Shown: piece by piece, positions 34,425 to 47,340 of the stretch
How the letters are laid out: every line of letters begins with the position of its first letter
How positions within the stretch are numbered: position 1 is the first letter of the stretch
From: Oxytricha trifallax
Taxonomy: Eukaryota > Ciliophora > Spirotrichea > Sporadotrichida > Oxytrichidae
Direction of reading: 5' to 3'
DNA: 64,000 nt
NCBI GenBank assembly: GCA_000711775.1
Contig: ARYC01001842.1
Coordinates: 45,755-109,754 of the forward strand
The notes under the pieces: model-generated
What the model saw: only the letters and a program-made list of their open reading frames with translations
What the model was told of the DNA's origin: nothing
The model's database searches: none
Translations under genes and position numbers: made by a program

Positions 34425-37400
34425 AAGATTTCCTTTCATCACATCATAACTGGAAGTTTATTTATACAACAATTACCATTAGGAAAGAATAGCAGATCTC
34501 ACAGCACTAATGGATGATATCCTATAAGAATAATAATAAAAAGTACCAGACAATAAATTTGATTAATCTAGAAGTTCAGATTAGTCGATTGCTTAAACCG
34601 AATAGTTTGTAATTAATAGCAAAAGTATTTAATAAATTTATTTGCATCCATAAACTTCAAGTTAAACGTTTATTAGTATAATTCTCTATTTTTGCATTTA
34701 TTCGTATGATACCTTCCTTACATCAAATAAGTTCCCGTTAATCGTATATTATTCTAATATATTTAAATAATTACTATTAATCTAGCTAACTATTATAAGG
34801 ACAGTTAGAAATCTCAGATTTAGTTTAATGATTTAAAGATCAAATAAAGATTTAATGCTTACTAAAATAGCTTAAGTTATACTACTTAAACTTATTGTTA
34901 TATTTTTATATTCATTTCCCCAATTTAATTATATTTTAACTATAGTATTTATATAAATAAATATTGAAATTGACTCTAAATCATATTTAATTAAATTTCA
35001 AATCAAAGGCAACTCAAGAGAATAAAATTTGGCATTTTCCAGAGAGGGTATTTAAAATAACTCAATATCTCAAGAAAGTAAAGTGTTTTTTATTTGAGTG
35101 GCAATCCTGCTATAATTCTTTGAGAACTATTCAGTTAGAGTATAATTCATAGATCCTTTTTTTAAATTAAATAATGTATATACTATTGACTGTTATATAA
35201 AATTAAATGTAGTATTAGTAATGCATCTTTATTATAAATCTACTTCAATATATTAATTTAAAATTTTCCTATTTAACTGAAATACGGAGAAAATGCTCTA
35301 TACATTTTTATGCAGATAATTTTATTTTAATAGTTCTACAAAATATTTCATTAGAAAAATGGCCTATGTTTTAAAGAAAAACATACGAAAGAATAACAAA
35401 AATTTTATTTGATTTTGAAATTTAAAAGGAAGATAAAAGAAAGAATTTTAATTATTTAACAACTAAGATATTTAGGATTGATGTACTAAATATGCTTAAG
35501 GATTTTAAGGAAATCCTTTTGGGATTATTATAGACAAATTATTATGGAAAATGTTATTATAAAAATTTCTCAAATGTTTAAGTTTATCTTTGAATTTCTC
35601 AAATAAAATTTGGGATTAAGGATTTGTATAAAACCATAAAATTTGTTTAAATTTTGAACAATAAGCTAAAACTATATTCTTGATAAACTAGTCAATAATA
35701 TGAACTCAGATCTTTAATATATTTTTAAAGTACAGATTTTATTAACTTAATTATATGCTATAAAAAATTTAATTGTGCAGGTGGTGCTGGCATTACTCTC
35801 CCTTATTTATTTCTAAGTGAATAAGTGCATCCTAAAATTTTGGAAATTATGTCATAGTTCTAAATTTATATTTAAACTTTACCTTGTCGAACTTTATTTT
35901 CATAGAGACTAATATTTGAAAAACATTTGCCAATTTCAGCTGAAAGAGCCTCCAAATAAAAACCCAAGAGTAAAATTCTTGACAAAATTTGTAAATAAAA
36001 TTGCACTTATAAATAAAAATTATTCATTCTAGGGTTTAATAGTTAAAATTTTATTTTATAATGACTACAATCATTGAGAATCAAACTCTTGCCAAACAAC
36101 TTAAAGTAAAGTACTTAGGTTTAGTATTTGATTTTTATTATCCTTTTATCAGTTGAATATCTAAAATGTTAAGTGTACAATTTTTTATATATGAAATTAA
36201 TATTTGAGCGAGTTTTTTTTTTAGAATTCACAGAAAATGCTTTACAATTTAGAAGAATCTATCTCAAAGGAAACTAACTATAAATGCAAATTAAATTTTT
36301 TAACGAGTAATATATTAATTCAATCTCATTGGTTGTCAAAATAGCAAAGTTACAGATAGAAAAGAAAATTTATAAGATAAAGTTATAACCAGAATTAGGG
36401 AAGGCATGTCTATAAAGATGAATAGGTTAAGTTTTATTAAATTTGTTAATGAAATGAAAATATTTGTAATAAAAAAGTGATTAGTAAAAAACAGAGTAAA
36501 ACTAAAAATTTTTTAAGATTAATAATATAAATTTAAAAAATAATCTTTTTGTTTATAAATAATTCTTATACTTTTATTTTCTTCATTTATATAGACAAGT
36601 AACTATTTTTATTATAACATGTTGTGAATTTTAACATTTTAAATAATCTTTTTACTAAACACGTCCAATAGTCTATATAATACCAATTTTTTCTTGATTT
36701 TTGCTTTTATTGCTATAAAATTTAGTGTATATTCTCATTTAAAGCAGCAAATGGATTTGAAATATATAATTTAGCATATTGAAACGCTAAATGATTTGAT
36801 TAATTGAAAAAATTACAGTTTTACACATTAACTATAACCTATTCTGGCTTTACGCTCAAGATCTACTTATTTCAATTTTATGAAAATCTTTTTAAAAGCA
36901 TTTAAATCAGAGAATTGGATCAGTATCTCATGGGAGTTTGAATAAGAGATTAATATGCTTTCGAAGTTTATACTTTCATGAGGAGAATTTAACAAAGCAG
37001 TAGAAATTTAATGAAATTTTAAAGAAATTAAAAAATTTATTCTTTTGAGTTTTAATTAAAAATAAATATTAGGGATATGGGCAATTTTTTTTACATAAAT
37101 TAAAATAAACTGATATTGTTTCGAAAAATTTGTCACAAGGGAATGTTTTAATTAAAGAATTATTAATGGTGATTATATTTAAACTTAATTAAACACTTTG
37201 GAGATAAGTTTATATTATTTTTTGTAAAAACAATTCAAATTCTTACTTTAATGGCTCTAAAAGAGCGTTTCTTAATTGTTTATATTTAAAAAATCTATGG
37301 AGATGGCTGCAAAGCGCCTCTTCTGTAATTGATTAGAAAATTAATAGACCAAGTTGATTGAAAGCATTATGAATATGATGGAGTATCTTAACAGTAGTAA

Positions 37401-38530
37401 TAGTAAATATCTAAAAATAGGCAAAATAGAGTGATCAACAAAAGTAAGCCTATAAATGTATGATTTTCTGATATTAATTAGAAAATTAATAATTAAACCT
37501 CTGTCACTGTCTATCTCCAAAAACATCTCTATTGCTTCATATCTGACTGTTAAAAGGGCATTTATAATTTTAAAATGCTTTAGGAAATTTTCTTAAAGAC
37601 TGGTTTATAAAATTAAAGGAATGTAACTAAATAAATGCAGAAAATAAATTAAAAATATATTGGCATTAACCTATCGTTCTACTCATAATAATCCCTAATG
37701 GTGACAAATCCTCTCTTCAGCCCACCCAAAAATCCAAGCCTACTAGATCTTCTCATTTTAAGATTGATATTGCGGGGAAAGTAATTACTACCCTGTAGAG
37801 ATATTATAATTTCCCTTTATATTAAAAGTATTTTGTGATTATTACTTTTATTAATTAATTTGTTTCGGGTATAGATTAATCAATTACAAGAATTAATACA
37901 ATCCAATAATAAGACTCTTTCTTATTAATTCCACTACAGTAAACTATTTCATCAGTAGCATGTCATCTTTGGAATGTTTAATGCCAGTCAAATAGAAAAA
38001 AGCACATTTAAATTCCAGTTTAGTCAGATAATTATTATTGCTCTGGTTGTATTTATTGAATGCTTAGTTAATAAGTGCTTGTTACATTAACTTTAGTAGA
38101 CTATTATCTAAAGTTATAGCTGCTTTGAGAAATTTAATTGGACTAAAATTACTAAGTGTTTGTCAATAAAGTATTGAATTTACCTATGTTTGAGTTTTGA
38201 ATTCAAACCTACCCACAACTTGAATTTAGTTGAGAAGCTAAGGTTAAGAAATCCATTTTATTAGTGTTGAGGTCATATTGATATAAAAAACATTTTGAAA
38301 TTATTGCATTTAAGAATTTAATCGTGTATTATTTTACTGATTGAAGTTCATTTGAGGGTTTAACTATTGATAGCTTTAACTTGATAAAATTGGCTTTTAC
38401 AGTAGTTCAATCAGCTTTTACTTAGTCTCAGTCTAAAATTATAGATTTAATCAGTCAAAATAGAAACAAAATTGGGAATATATTAATTCTTAAAATACAT
38501 TCATATTATAAATAATAATTCTCAAAACAT
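34425..38530. other. AT-rich region with a possible gene 5' end at 36061
   Basis: About 4 kb, largely featureless. At 36061 an ATG opens a 31-codon frame (MTTIIENQTLAKQLKVKYLG) preceded by a leader (about 35960-36010, AAGAGTAAAATTCTTGACAA) that resembles the leader of the carrier gene at 27796-27840. Around 37680-37760 there is a short higher-GC patch. No other coding signal. Confidence 0.35.
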
Positions 38531-38949
38531 TATTGTAGGAATACATTCGATTTGGGAAAATGAATAAATTAAAATTAATTAATTATTAATTACCTTCAGT
38601 TATGTTTTTGGAAAATGTCTCCAAACCCTAACAATATTATACTCTCTGGATAGCGCATTAAAAATGAGACGGTGGTTGTTATTGCTATAATGAATTTATC
38701 TCATCGCCCAAGCGAGAAAAACACATTATACTATTTTTGGGAGTTAGCTCAAAATCAAAATATCTCTCTTCCTGGGATGATTCAGGAAATATTGCCAAGA
38801 ATAAAGTCCAGCTAAAATTGCGGGATCTACCGTAGAATCGACTTAGATTTGAATTTTGAGTCACTTTGGATTTGATAATTGCCATGATTTTAATATTTAA
38901 TTAAATTAATTTTAATTCATTTTCCCAAATCGAATGTATTTCTACAATA
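38531..38949. mobile_element. TA-flanked 0.42-kb element with 45-bp inverted ends
   Basis: The left end TTGTAGGAATACATTCGATT... (38533 on) and the right end ...AATGTATTTCTACAA (to 38947) are inverted copies over about 45 bp, each flanked by TA, as with Tc1/mariner or IES-type insertions at TA. The interior is less AT-rich than the flanks and holds an 86-codon frame. The same end sequence occurs once, alone, at about 20222-20242 inside the hairpin-ended transposon. Confidence 0.8.
38615..38875 (+). CDS. 86-aa frame inside the TA-flanked element
   Basis: ATG 38615 to TGA 38873-38875, Gln from TAG/TAA. Composition is balanced: MSPNPNNIILSGQRIKNETV, later SEKNTLYYFWELAQNQNI and LPRIKSSQNCGIYRRIDLDL. 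The opposite strand is also open for 66 codons, so the strand is not proven. No known domain; the length is too short for a transposase, though it could be a DNA-binding fragment of one or a captured gene piece. Confidence 0.45.
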
Positions 38950-40246
38950 TTATAATTATTTTTAATAAATTTGATTGATTTATATTTTATTATATTTAAA
39001 ATGGGCGCAAGTGATAAATATTATATTTTTACTACTTTTGCCCATTTTTATTATAATAATAATTAAAAATTATAATTTAAATTATTTTTATTCAAAATTC
39101 TTTATATTTATTAAATTTATTTTTTGTTAAAATGAAAGTTAAAAAATTCACTGTTTTATATTTAAGCGAAATAATTTATATTATACATTGAATTTTTTTA
39201 TATTTAAAGATTTAATACTTTTATTAGTAAATTATTTTAAAATTACTCATATTTAAAATGAGGAATAAATCAAACTTCATTTTGATTAAAAACAAACTTC
39301 ATTTTCATTTTCTGATATAAATAAATATATTTAGAGTTATTAATTAAAATTATTAATATATCTTATTTGCTCAAGTAGCAAAAATAAATTAAATTTAATA
39401 ATTAATACAATAATAATTTATAAATTTACCCTAAATCAGATATATTTCTAATAAATAATATTCAGAAAATTTCAAGCAAGCTTAATATATATTTCTTTGT
39501 ATTTAAGTATTTCTATATTCAAGATTTTATTACTATTTTGACTATATGTTATGAGCGCTGAAACATATCACCATGATGTGCTATGAATTGAGTTTTATTT
39601 ACTGCTATTGACATTAGAGCAATTATTAGTGGTGTTATTGTCATCAAAATTTATACTAGTCTTTTGTAAATTTAAGCAATTATCAACTTGTTCCTTATAC
39701 TGACTGATACTGAAGCTACAAAAGCAAATTTTGATTGTTTTCATATCTTTACTCCACCATTTTGAATTAGATATTGCTATTTAAATTTAATTTTTCCTTA
39801 ATACTTGATTATTTTTTATTCTTTTTGTTGTGAATGAATAGATTTCTCTGAATGAAATACATTTAGAAGAGTAATTTAAATTTATGAAATATTAATTTAA
39901 TAACTTACAAAAATAGATGCCATTCATATCTGAAGAATTAGCTGATTCCGATGATCTAAAGATAAATATAAGCTATAATTAAATACTTTTATTCTATCAT
40001 AGTATTTTTAATTAATCAATTGATTGGCTGATCTCTCTTCAATTTAATTATTTCATTCTTTATGCATTTGATTTCAAAATTGTATTTATCATCAATAAAT
40101 GCCATTAAATAATTTTATCCATTCTGTTTTTTTAATTCTCTTAAGAAAGGTTGTATTATATGTAACCCAGAAATTTAGGATAACTATCCAATATTATATG
40201 ATTAATAAATCTAACTCATTGTTTAATTTTTTAAATTTTAAGGTGA
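38950..40246. other. AT-rich spacer
   Basis: Extremely AT-rich to about 39540, then somewhat less so; no coding block or repeat recognised. Confidence 0.4.
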
Positions 40247-40795
40247 AACTTAAATTTAGTGGTATAGTTCTTATTGCAATGGCAGACTCAAGATTATTTT
40301 AGCGCTCAGCCAATTCTAAAACAGTTCCTGAAATAGCACACCCAAAGTAAGTTAATTCAGGAGTTTAGTTCACTCCTGTCTAACAAAATTGCAGCACAGA
40401 AAGATGCGCAAGGATAAGAAGAGTATAGAGACGAATATTACGATGAAGAGGAGGACAATTAAGAAGAAATGGAGGAAGGAGTGGATAAGGATGATGATTA
40501 AGAAGAGGAAGAAGAAAAGAAGGGTTTAGAAGTTTAAGAAGAGAGGAAAGAGGAGGATAAAAACATGAAAGAGGGCGATGATCAGTATGATGAAGATGTC
40601 TGTGGTGAAGTGGGTAAATATATTTGGAGTAAAGAAGAAGCTGATTGGATTTCTTTTACAAAGAGGATAGAGATGCTTTCATTGGATAGAGGCGATCCAG
40701 TCGTATAAATATACTATATAAAACCACTTGAGTATAATTTTGGTTATAAATAAATCAATAATAATGAAAAAGATAAAGAAATTTAAACAAACTGA
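40247..40795 (+). CDS. Acidic, Glu/Asp-rich protein, 3' part of a gene
   Basis: Open from just after TGA 40244-40246 to TGA 40793-40795 (182 codons), with Gln from TAA/TAG. The N-terminal third reads QTQDYFSAQPILKQFLKQHT and then NKIAAQKDAQGQEEYRDEYY; the middle is a long run of Glu, Asp and Lys; the end is VGKYIWSKEEADWISFTKRI and LDRGDPVVQIYYIKPLEYNF. The acidic run followed by an ordered C-terminus is like many ciliate nuclear or chaperone-type proteins, but no family is assigned. There is no ATG at the start, so an upstream MDS or exon is expected. Clearly richer in G+C than both flanks. Confidence 0.7.
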
Positions 40796-41809
40796 TTTTA
40801 ACATAATCTATTTCATTAAATAAGCAAATGTATTTTATTTTCATCATTTTATATTAATATTTTACTTTCTAGACTCTCTTTCTTAAACATTTCGTCTTTC
40901 ACATCATTCATAGTAGAATATATTTTTTAATTTTTTTGGTATTCATGAAATTCAGATTCTTGATGCAATTTAGGTTTTCCTTTGTTTTATTGAGGATTTC
41001 TTAGCTGTCTTGAGTTTTTCTATATAATGAATTTCTCTAAGTATTTGATGATCCCCTCTGATATCTAAACTAATTTCTTCAACAGTAAACAAAGATGAAG
41101 CATTAGAAATTAATTATTCAATTAAAGATATAATTCATTGATGGACAGTAATATTAAACTTAGGGGATGTGTGCGGGGGGGACACAGAAAGCTATAACTT
41201 ATGAGATAGAGTTCGAACCTAGCAAGACCCAAGTTTTTATGAGAATTAAGTTAAAATGACTATATTTATTATATTATCTTTTTGCTGTAAATTTCATAAC
41301 TTAATGAGTGCATGCAGTTATTATCAATACTAATCCCATTAGTGATACCACTTATTAATAATTAAATATTATTTTAAAATAGCATAACAATAATAACCTT
41401 TATTGTTAAAATATTTAATGGCTGCAATTAAATATGATGATGGAACAGATAAGCATAGCTTCCACTCCAAATCGGCAGGAGTATAAGCCAATTAAAATTA
41501 CTATAATTATAGGATACAGATAAATTATTATTGAGCCATATAAGCGCAGAAGCACGTATATTTAAGTCTAAACAAGATTCGAGAAAAAAAAATTATGTTT
41601 TTGAGCCATATAATCTATGAAATTTTTGTTTTTAATAGAGGCATATAAAAAACTAAAAAGAAGACTACCCCTGGAGGATCAGGTATTTGTAAACCTCAAT
41701 GAAGTAAAGAATTATAGTTTTAATATTATTTGTGTAATTTTTTTAGACTTTAGATTTATTAATTCGGTGAATCACATGCAACATTTATATCTACATAGTT
41801 TTTATTGCT
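40796..41809. other. AT-rich spacer with a G-run
   Basis: No coding block. At 41168-41230 a patch with GCGGGGGGGACACAG and GAGTTCGAACC superficially resembles a tRNA T-loop but does not fold. Confidence 0.35.
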
Positions 41810-42011
41810 AATTTTCTCTAAAGAGACCATAAATCATTTCATAAGAAGTTTGAAATTGAAAATAAGCTAGCAGGTGCGTCAGAGTGACAATACTAAGACC
41901 ATGCACTTCAAGATTCAGGATTAACTGGAGTATATAACTCGTTTACTAGATCATGGAAGCAGGCGATATATTAATGACTAGCAAATCAGAGGGTCTTAGA
42001 CCACTTAATGA
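41810..42011 (+). CDS. Short gene piece, C-terminal
   Basis: Open frame ending at TGA 42009-42011, base composition above the flanks. It reads FIRSLKLKISQQVRQSDNTK, then HFKIQDQLEYITRLLDHGSR and NDQQIRGSQTT. Probably one MDS of a gene; no family recognised. Confidence 0.4.
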
Positions 42012-43132
42012 GGGAGGTAAATTAAAAGCAAGCCACGCTTATATTGCTTTAGTTAGTTTTTAATATCATGTTTTGATAAGTGTTATGAGTAAAATATTAT
42101 TATTTAATTAATAATTAGAAGATATTGACTTAAATTTCATTTATGATTCGAAAGTTAAATGAAAGAAGCATTATTGGATTCTCAATAGTATAAAATATAT
42201 TTGCAAAATGAATAAAATTAATGAGTAAACTCAGGGTTTATCATCAAGAATTTCTTATTTTAATGAGGACAGTAACTAACAACAACAAAAAATAGAACGG
42301 TTTTTATATTTTTTTAAAGTGTTGAAAATTGATTGTAATTGAAACTAAATCTAAAACAATTAAAATTTAAAAACATTTTATAATTTAAATCATGTATAGT
42401 ATATATTTTCTATATTCGTTAACCTCCAAAAATACTTGATTTTTATATATCGAGGATTATCAGTTGAGCATTTAATCTTTTTATTTGCTCACTCAGGAAC
42501 CTATACCATCTCATCAATATATATATCCTTCTAAAATCTTCCAGTACATATCCATCAATTTTCAATAAATGCACATACCAAAATTAATCATTAATAGTCT
42601 TCAAATAATTAAACAGTAAAACAATCAGGGTGTTGCGTAGTAGTATAATTGGATCCTTTTTTTGGGGTTTAGCAGAAATTACATAAGCATTTAAGAGGAA
42701 ATTTTTAATTTATGCCAGAAGACATTTCTAAAGACACTTTTTCTGCTAAAATGCCTATATTTGATTTCTATTAATACATAGAAATGGAAATATTACATAA
42801 TAAAATTATTTAATTATATATTATATAAGTTATTACTATTAATAATTTAAGTCCAAGAAAATGCTAATAGCTATAAACTTTATATAAGAAAAGCAAAAGC
42901 TAGCAACAAAGCGAGGGTCTAAGCTTAAATTGGATTTCATTTGAGTCAGTATGGACTATAAATTAAAACATGATATATATTACTAAGCTTCTGATGTTAC
43001 ATTCACTTATATTTTTTAATGATTCATCATTTTAATTCATAATTATTTTTCGGTATTTTATCTTAGACATATTGTGAAAAACATTATTAAGCCAAAATTT
43101 TTTAAGATAGGTGCAGCAATAGAGTAAAATTG
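42012..43132. other. AT-rich spacer
   Basis: No convincing coding block. Confidence 0.35.
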
Positions 43133-43765
43133 ATGGGCTCGAAATATAAAAGAGGGTTTAAGTTAAGGAATAGTTTACAAGCTATTATAGAAATATGACT
43201 TAGATTTATACAAGAAATAAAAAAAGATTCAGACTCAAAGGAGAAAATAAGAGAATTGTTAAGAGAAGCAATCAGAAAATTTTAGGTAAATAATCTCTAT
43301 GAGATTCTTATAGACTTTCCTCTTAATAAAAAGTAGGCAAAGAAAAATATTTAAGTATTCTTTTAATTTAAATATGATATTCAATATAGACCATATTCTA
43401 ATTAAATATTTAATTTTATAAGAAAGAAATCAAAAGAAGCTTCAATAATAATTTTCCATAATAAAATCTCTAACCTCTTAGCCTCCCAATGGCACTTAAA
43501 AAATTCAGCTCTAAGTGGGGTATAGGAAAAACTTATATTAAAAATATCTACTAATCTTACAATCAAAAAAAACAGTAGAGATTTCCCTTATTAGGCTATG
43601 AAAAAGAAATACGGAGTAATTATTCTCAAAAATAGCAGTTAAAAAGAAACTAAAAATTCAATAGGCAATAGTAACAGCAGCAGTTTATAGGGAAAATTAT
43701 TGGCACTTTTGATAAGAATCCCATACAGATTTCACTCTCACTCTAAATCTTATAATGATAGGTGA
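43133..43765 (+). CDS. Unrecognised gene piece with an internal TGA
   Basis: ATG 43133 opens MGSKYKRGFKLRNSLQAIIE, meets TGA at 43196-43198, and the same frame continues as LRFIQEIKKDSDSKEKIREL through about 190 codons to TGA 43763-43765. The part after the TGA is rich in Lys/Glu and looks coding. A seven-A run at about 43220 gives an alternative explanation: a one-base error there would join a different upstream frame (VKEQFTSYYRNMTQIYTRNK). The low Gly content near the end suggests that coding may stop earlier. Confidence 0.4.
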
Positions 43766-43814
43766 AATCTAATTCCAAATTTAAGCTTAAATCTTAGGAA
43801 TCAACAGATCGTGA

Positions 43815-44243
43815 AGAATAATAGAAAAAATCATAAATATTTCTCAGACACCATTCAATTTAATAGATAAAGCATATTAAGCTTTTAATAACAATTAGCA
43901 TCAATAAATCAATATAGACATCCCATTTTTTGAAGAAATTAAAAATGACAGATGGATGTGGTTAAAAGGAAGTATAATTTAGTTTATTCCAACGATAAAA
44001 TTATCTAGAGATATGGTAAAATAGGAGGTTAGCAGCATGCAAGATGGAACAATATCTAATTTACAAGACAATTTAAAAATATAGAACAAATAACATAATT
44101 TGTAGATAAGGTAACTTAAGGAATGGAATAAGTTACTATAGAGTACACAAAGCTAAATTATAAAATTTAATATGACAATAACCTAAGCTTATTACAAATC
44201 TCTGATAACGCTTACTCTATAATTCAAAAATTTTCAATTATGA
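43815..44243 (+). CDS. Coiled-coil-like open frame
   Basis: Open from after TGA 43812-43814 to TGA 44241-44243, with many Gln from TAA/TAG. It reads INIDIPFFEEIKNDRWMWLK and later SMQDGTISNLQDNLKIQNKQ and QIRQLKEWNKLLQS, a heptad-like Leu/Ile pattern. Moderate Asp/Glu content. Part of an A-rich, frame-shifting coding region to 47.3 kb. Confidence 0.35.
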
Positions 44244-44479
44244 TTTTATTAAATTACAAAGATCTAAAATACTGACTCCTAAGTTTACATTCTTAACTCA
44301 AAATTCAAATGAATATCAGAAACATTATCAATCATAATTTTAGAAAATATTTGATTTTAGTGAGGCAACAGCATTATGACATAAAAAGTCTAATGTATAG
44401 ATTAAGATAAAATGTCCTCCTCCTCAAAATGTAAGTAAGAGACTCGTAATTTATTCAAATAAAAAGTGCACTCTTTTTC

Positions 44480-44795
44480 CCTAAAATTTACCAGACATCT
44501 AATTATTTTATGCCATTATTCATAATGTTTTAGAGTTTGATACCAATGCGAAGAGACTCAAAGATGATAAACTAAGACTTAAATCACCCATGAATCTACT
44601 TAGTTAAAATAGAATCCAGTAAAATCACAACACTGCAAGTTTTGTAAACACCAATAATAATCTGCAGCAGCAGTCTTTCAATAAAAGATTTCAATAGTTA
44701 CAGTACTTGGAAAAAAAAACTCCTTTAATATAACCAGAGTTTAGAAAATGTATTTATTAAAGCTAAGATATTCATAAAATTAAATTCTTGAGTAG
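44480..44795 (+). CDS. Asn/Gln-rich gene piece
   Basis: The plus strand reads FDTNAKRLKDDKLRLKSPMN and then NTASFVNTNNNLQQQSFNKR and QYLEKKTPLIQPEFRK. Asn/Gln-rich linkers of this kind are common in ciliate proteins. Limits uncertain. Confidence 0.4.
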
Positions 44796-45039
44796 CAACT
44801 TTAATTTTTATTTATTTATTAATCTTTCATATTTCTTTGCTATGATCAATTAGCATTAGCAAAACCCTTCTCATTTCCAATTTTATAATATAAATTTTTC
44901 TTTTTTAATTAAAAAACCACCCTTAGAAACAGAGAGACTTATCATCAAAAATAAGCTAAAATAAAATTCAATACGTTTAGTAGCCAAAATCTAAAGTGCA
45001 GAGTTTAAATAACAGAATATTTTAAGGCCTAAAAATAGA

Positions 45040-45300
45040 AACATCAATCATGGTTTTTGGGTGCTATTATTGAACAAAGTGAGGATGAAATATACAATGG
45101 AGAGATGTTGATATCAAGAGAATAGGTTCTATATAGATTATTTTTCATTTTTGTTAAGCATTAATTATTATTGATTCATTAATTTAATTGTACTCTCTAA
45201 TTTTAAAATGTGAATATGGTACCGAAGAGATGCACTATGCAAATACTCAGGAAAGATTAGTCTCTGCTTTTGAAATGCTTACACCCTGCAAAACTAGATT
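45040..45300 (+). CDS. Coding-like block with shared tail motif
   Basis: Two frames look protein-like: QSWFLGAIIEQSEDEIYNGE (45050-45110) and CEYGTEEMHYANTQERLVSA (45210-45270). Between them lies the AGATTATTTTTCATTTTTGT tail also seen at 29.0 and 29.65 kb. Possibly a distant member of that family or chance similarity. Confidence 0.35.
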
Positions 45301-45419
45301 CAAGAATTTTCTCTGCTATTATTGATTCTATTTTTAACTCCCTAAATTTAAAGAGGTCAATAATTATAGATTTTATTAAATTAATTGTCATTATTTAATC
45401 TTGAATTTCTAAATAGAAA

Positions 45420-46410
45420 GAATGCAGCGAAGATCTAGTAAATTAACTAATCAATAAGGAATTAAATAATTGGATTAAAATTAGAAATAGAAATAGATTA
45501 AATATTTGAAATGGAAAAATTTGCTTACTCTTCATTTCAAAATAACAACAACAATGTCAAAAATTAAACTTCAATTGCTACTAGACTCTAGCAATTTAAT
45601 AATAAAATAGTGTACCAGTCAAACTCTAAAATGAAAACAATTCTTAAAAGTAGAATTAAAATACCTACAACAGGAAATAAGTCGATTAACATTCAAATAT
45701 TTAATAATTAGCTTAAGAGAAAGTTATCATAGAAAATAATTAAATTAAAGAAAGAAATTAAACTGAACAAGCAGATTCTTTTTCAATCTAATTAGACAAT
45801 TAATAAGAGTATTTACCTAAAAAAGATAGACTTATTAAAAGTAAAATCCTAATTAAGATTCTATTTAGTTCAAGTGACACACTCTAGATTAATAAAAAAT
45901 ATTCTCACAAATAATACTTTGCCGTTAAATATGATTCAAAAGGTTATTTCTTAACAATAATATCAGAGCTAAAGCAGCAATCAGGAATTAAATTAAAAAG
46001 TCGCATACAACATTATTGCAGCCAGCATCAACTACTCATTTCAATATCTAGCAGTAATAGCTGAATCAAAATTAATAGAAATTTTATCCTTCATTTCTAC
46101 AATAGTTCCAGTAAAAGTGTTTCTAACTCTTAAAACTTCACATTATGTGGTGAGTAATCGATAATTATAGCAACAGTAAAACTGTCATTATAAAGTCAAA
46201 AGTAAGGAGAGACTGGACATTATTAAAGAGAGTTATACTTAATAGATACTTACAAGAGAGAGACAAGAGCATTTATTTTATTTTGAAAATAAATAATTGC
46301 AATTCATAGATTGGGTAAAAGATACTAAGATGAATACTATAAAAGAGTAAATTGAGAAAGTACAGTTGGAGATACGCATGACTTAGCAATAGAATGGTAA
46401 ATAAATATGA
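45420..46410 (+). pseudogene. Frame-shifting Asn/Gln/Lys-rich gene remnant
   Basis: One plus-strand frame is open for 299 codons from ATG 45511 to TGA 46408-46410, but it has only two glycines and few acids in the middle, so it cannot be the protein as a whole. Better protein is spread over three frames: FAYSSFQNNNNNVKNQTSIA, VELKYLQQEISRLTF, DNQQEYLPKKDRLIKSKILI, PASTTHFNIQQQQLNQNQQK and SKERLDIIKESYTQQILTRE (coiled-coil-like end). This looks like a decayed gene, or one with several indel errors. Confidence 0.4.
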
Positions 46411-46828
46411 TGAGTACCTTTAAATTGTAGAATATTTATAATTCAAGGTGATAGAGCTCTTGATAATTAATATCTGAAACATAATAGCATTATTAATTTA
46501 TATTAACAAATAATTGGCTCTTTATAAGAAGAAAAAATTGGTCAATCTTAAATTATCAGTAGAAATTAAAAATTTAATTAATTTAGACAAATTATGAAGT
46601 TATTTTCAACAGATTTTAGCAATCGTCAATTTATACCTTTGACTCTTATCTTAATCTTTATCAATCTTTTTATTATGATATTAAATTACCTTACTCTGCT
46701 GAGTTACTTTAGATTTTCAGATAAAAATATACAGTAAGACAGAGTTTATTTTCCACAAATAAATGTAATGCTTAAGATCAATTAATTTTATGCCACAAAT
46801 AAACATATTTAAAAATATCAACTTGATA

Positions 46829-47340
46829 ATTTAGTAAGAGAAAGGTATGCTACAGAGAAGGAAGAAATCATGTTCAATAGATGATGGCCTACAGTATTTC
46901 GGCATGGTTAAACATTCCTTTGGTTGTGGAGATATTGAAAATAAAACTGCATATTAAGATATTTAAACATAGGAGCAACATTACATGGAATTTTGAAATC
47001 CAAGGATTCTAGTCATTTAATTCTATACTTATTAAATAATATCTGATATAACTCAATTCTAATAATATTATGAACGTTTTAATTCAGCTGGTTAGGATAT
47101 TATTGGCAGATGAAGCAAATACATTCACTCTTTAATTAAGAACGTTACAGAAGACTCACATAAAATATTTGTAGATAAATTTTTACAAAGAAGTAGACTT
47201 CACTACTCAGAAAGTCATTTATATAAAGTTTGTAACTCCAGTCTTTCTCTCTTAAATTCAAGAGTAAGTTTTAAAAGATTTAATATCGATAAATTGTAGG
47301 TATTTATATATTTTTCATATGCTAACAACACGTGAATCAA
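46829..47340 (+). pseudogene. Decayed gene remnant with two in-frame TGA
   Basis: The frame beginning RRKKSCSIDDGLQYFGMVKH and continuing FGCGDIENKTAYQDIQTQEQ is balanced, but meets TGA near 46995 and again near 47114, then continues SKYIHSLIKNVTEDSHKIFV and LQRSRLHYSESHLYKV. A different frame is open for 276 codons (46881-47711) but has two glycines only and is rejected as chance. Unrecognised. Confidence 0.35.

Noticed and set aside
41168-41235. tRNA-like patch with GAGTTCGAACC
   Set aside because: The T stem does not pair beyond two bases and no acceptor or anticodon arm could be folded.
45511-46410. 299-codon open frame taken as a single intact protein
   Set aside because: Only two glycines and chance-like Ile/Asn/Lys/Gln composition; with TGA as the sole stop such frames are expected by chance in G-poor DNA. 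Better protein lies in pieces in other frames.
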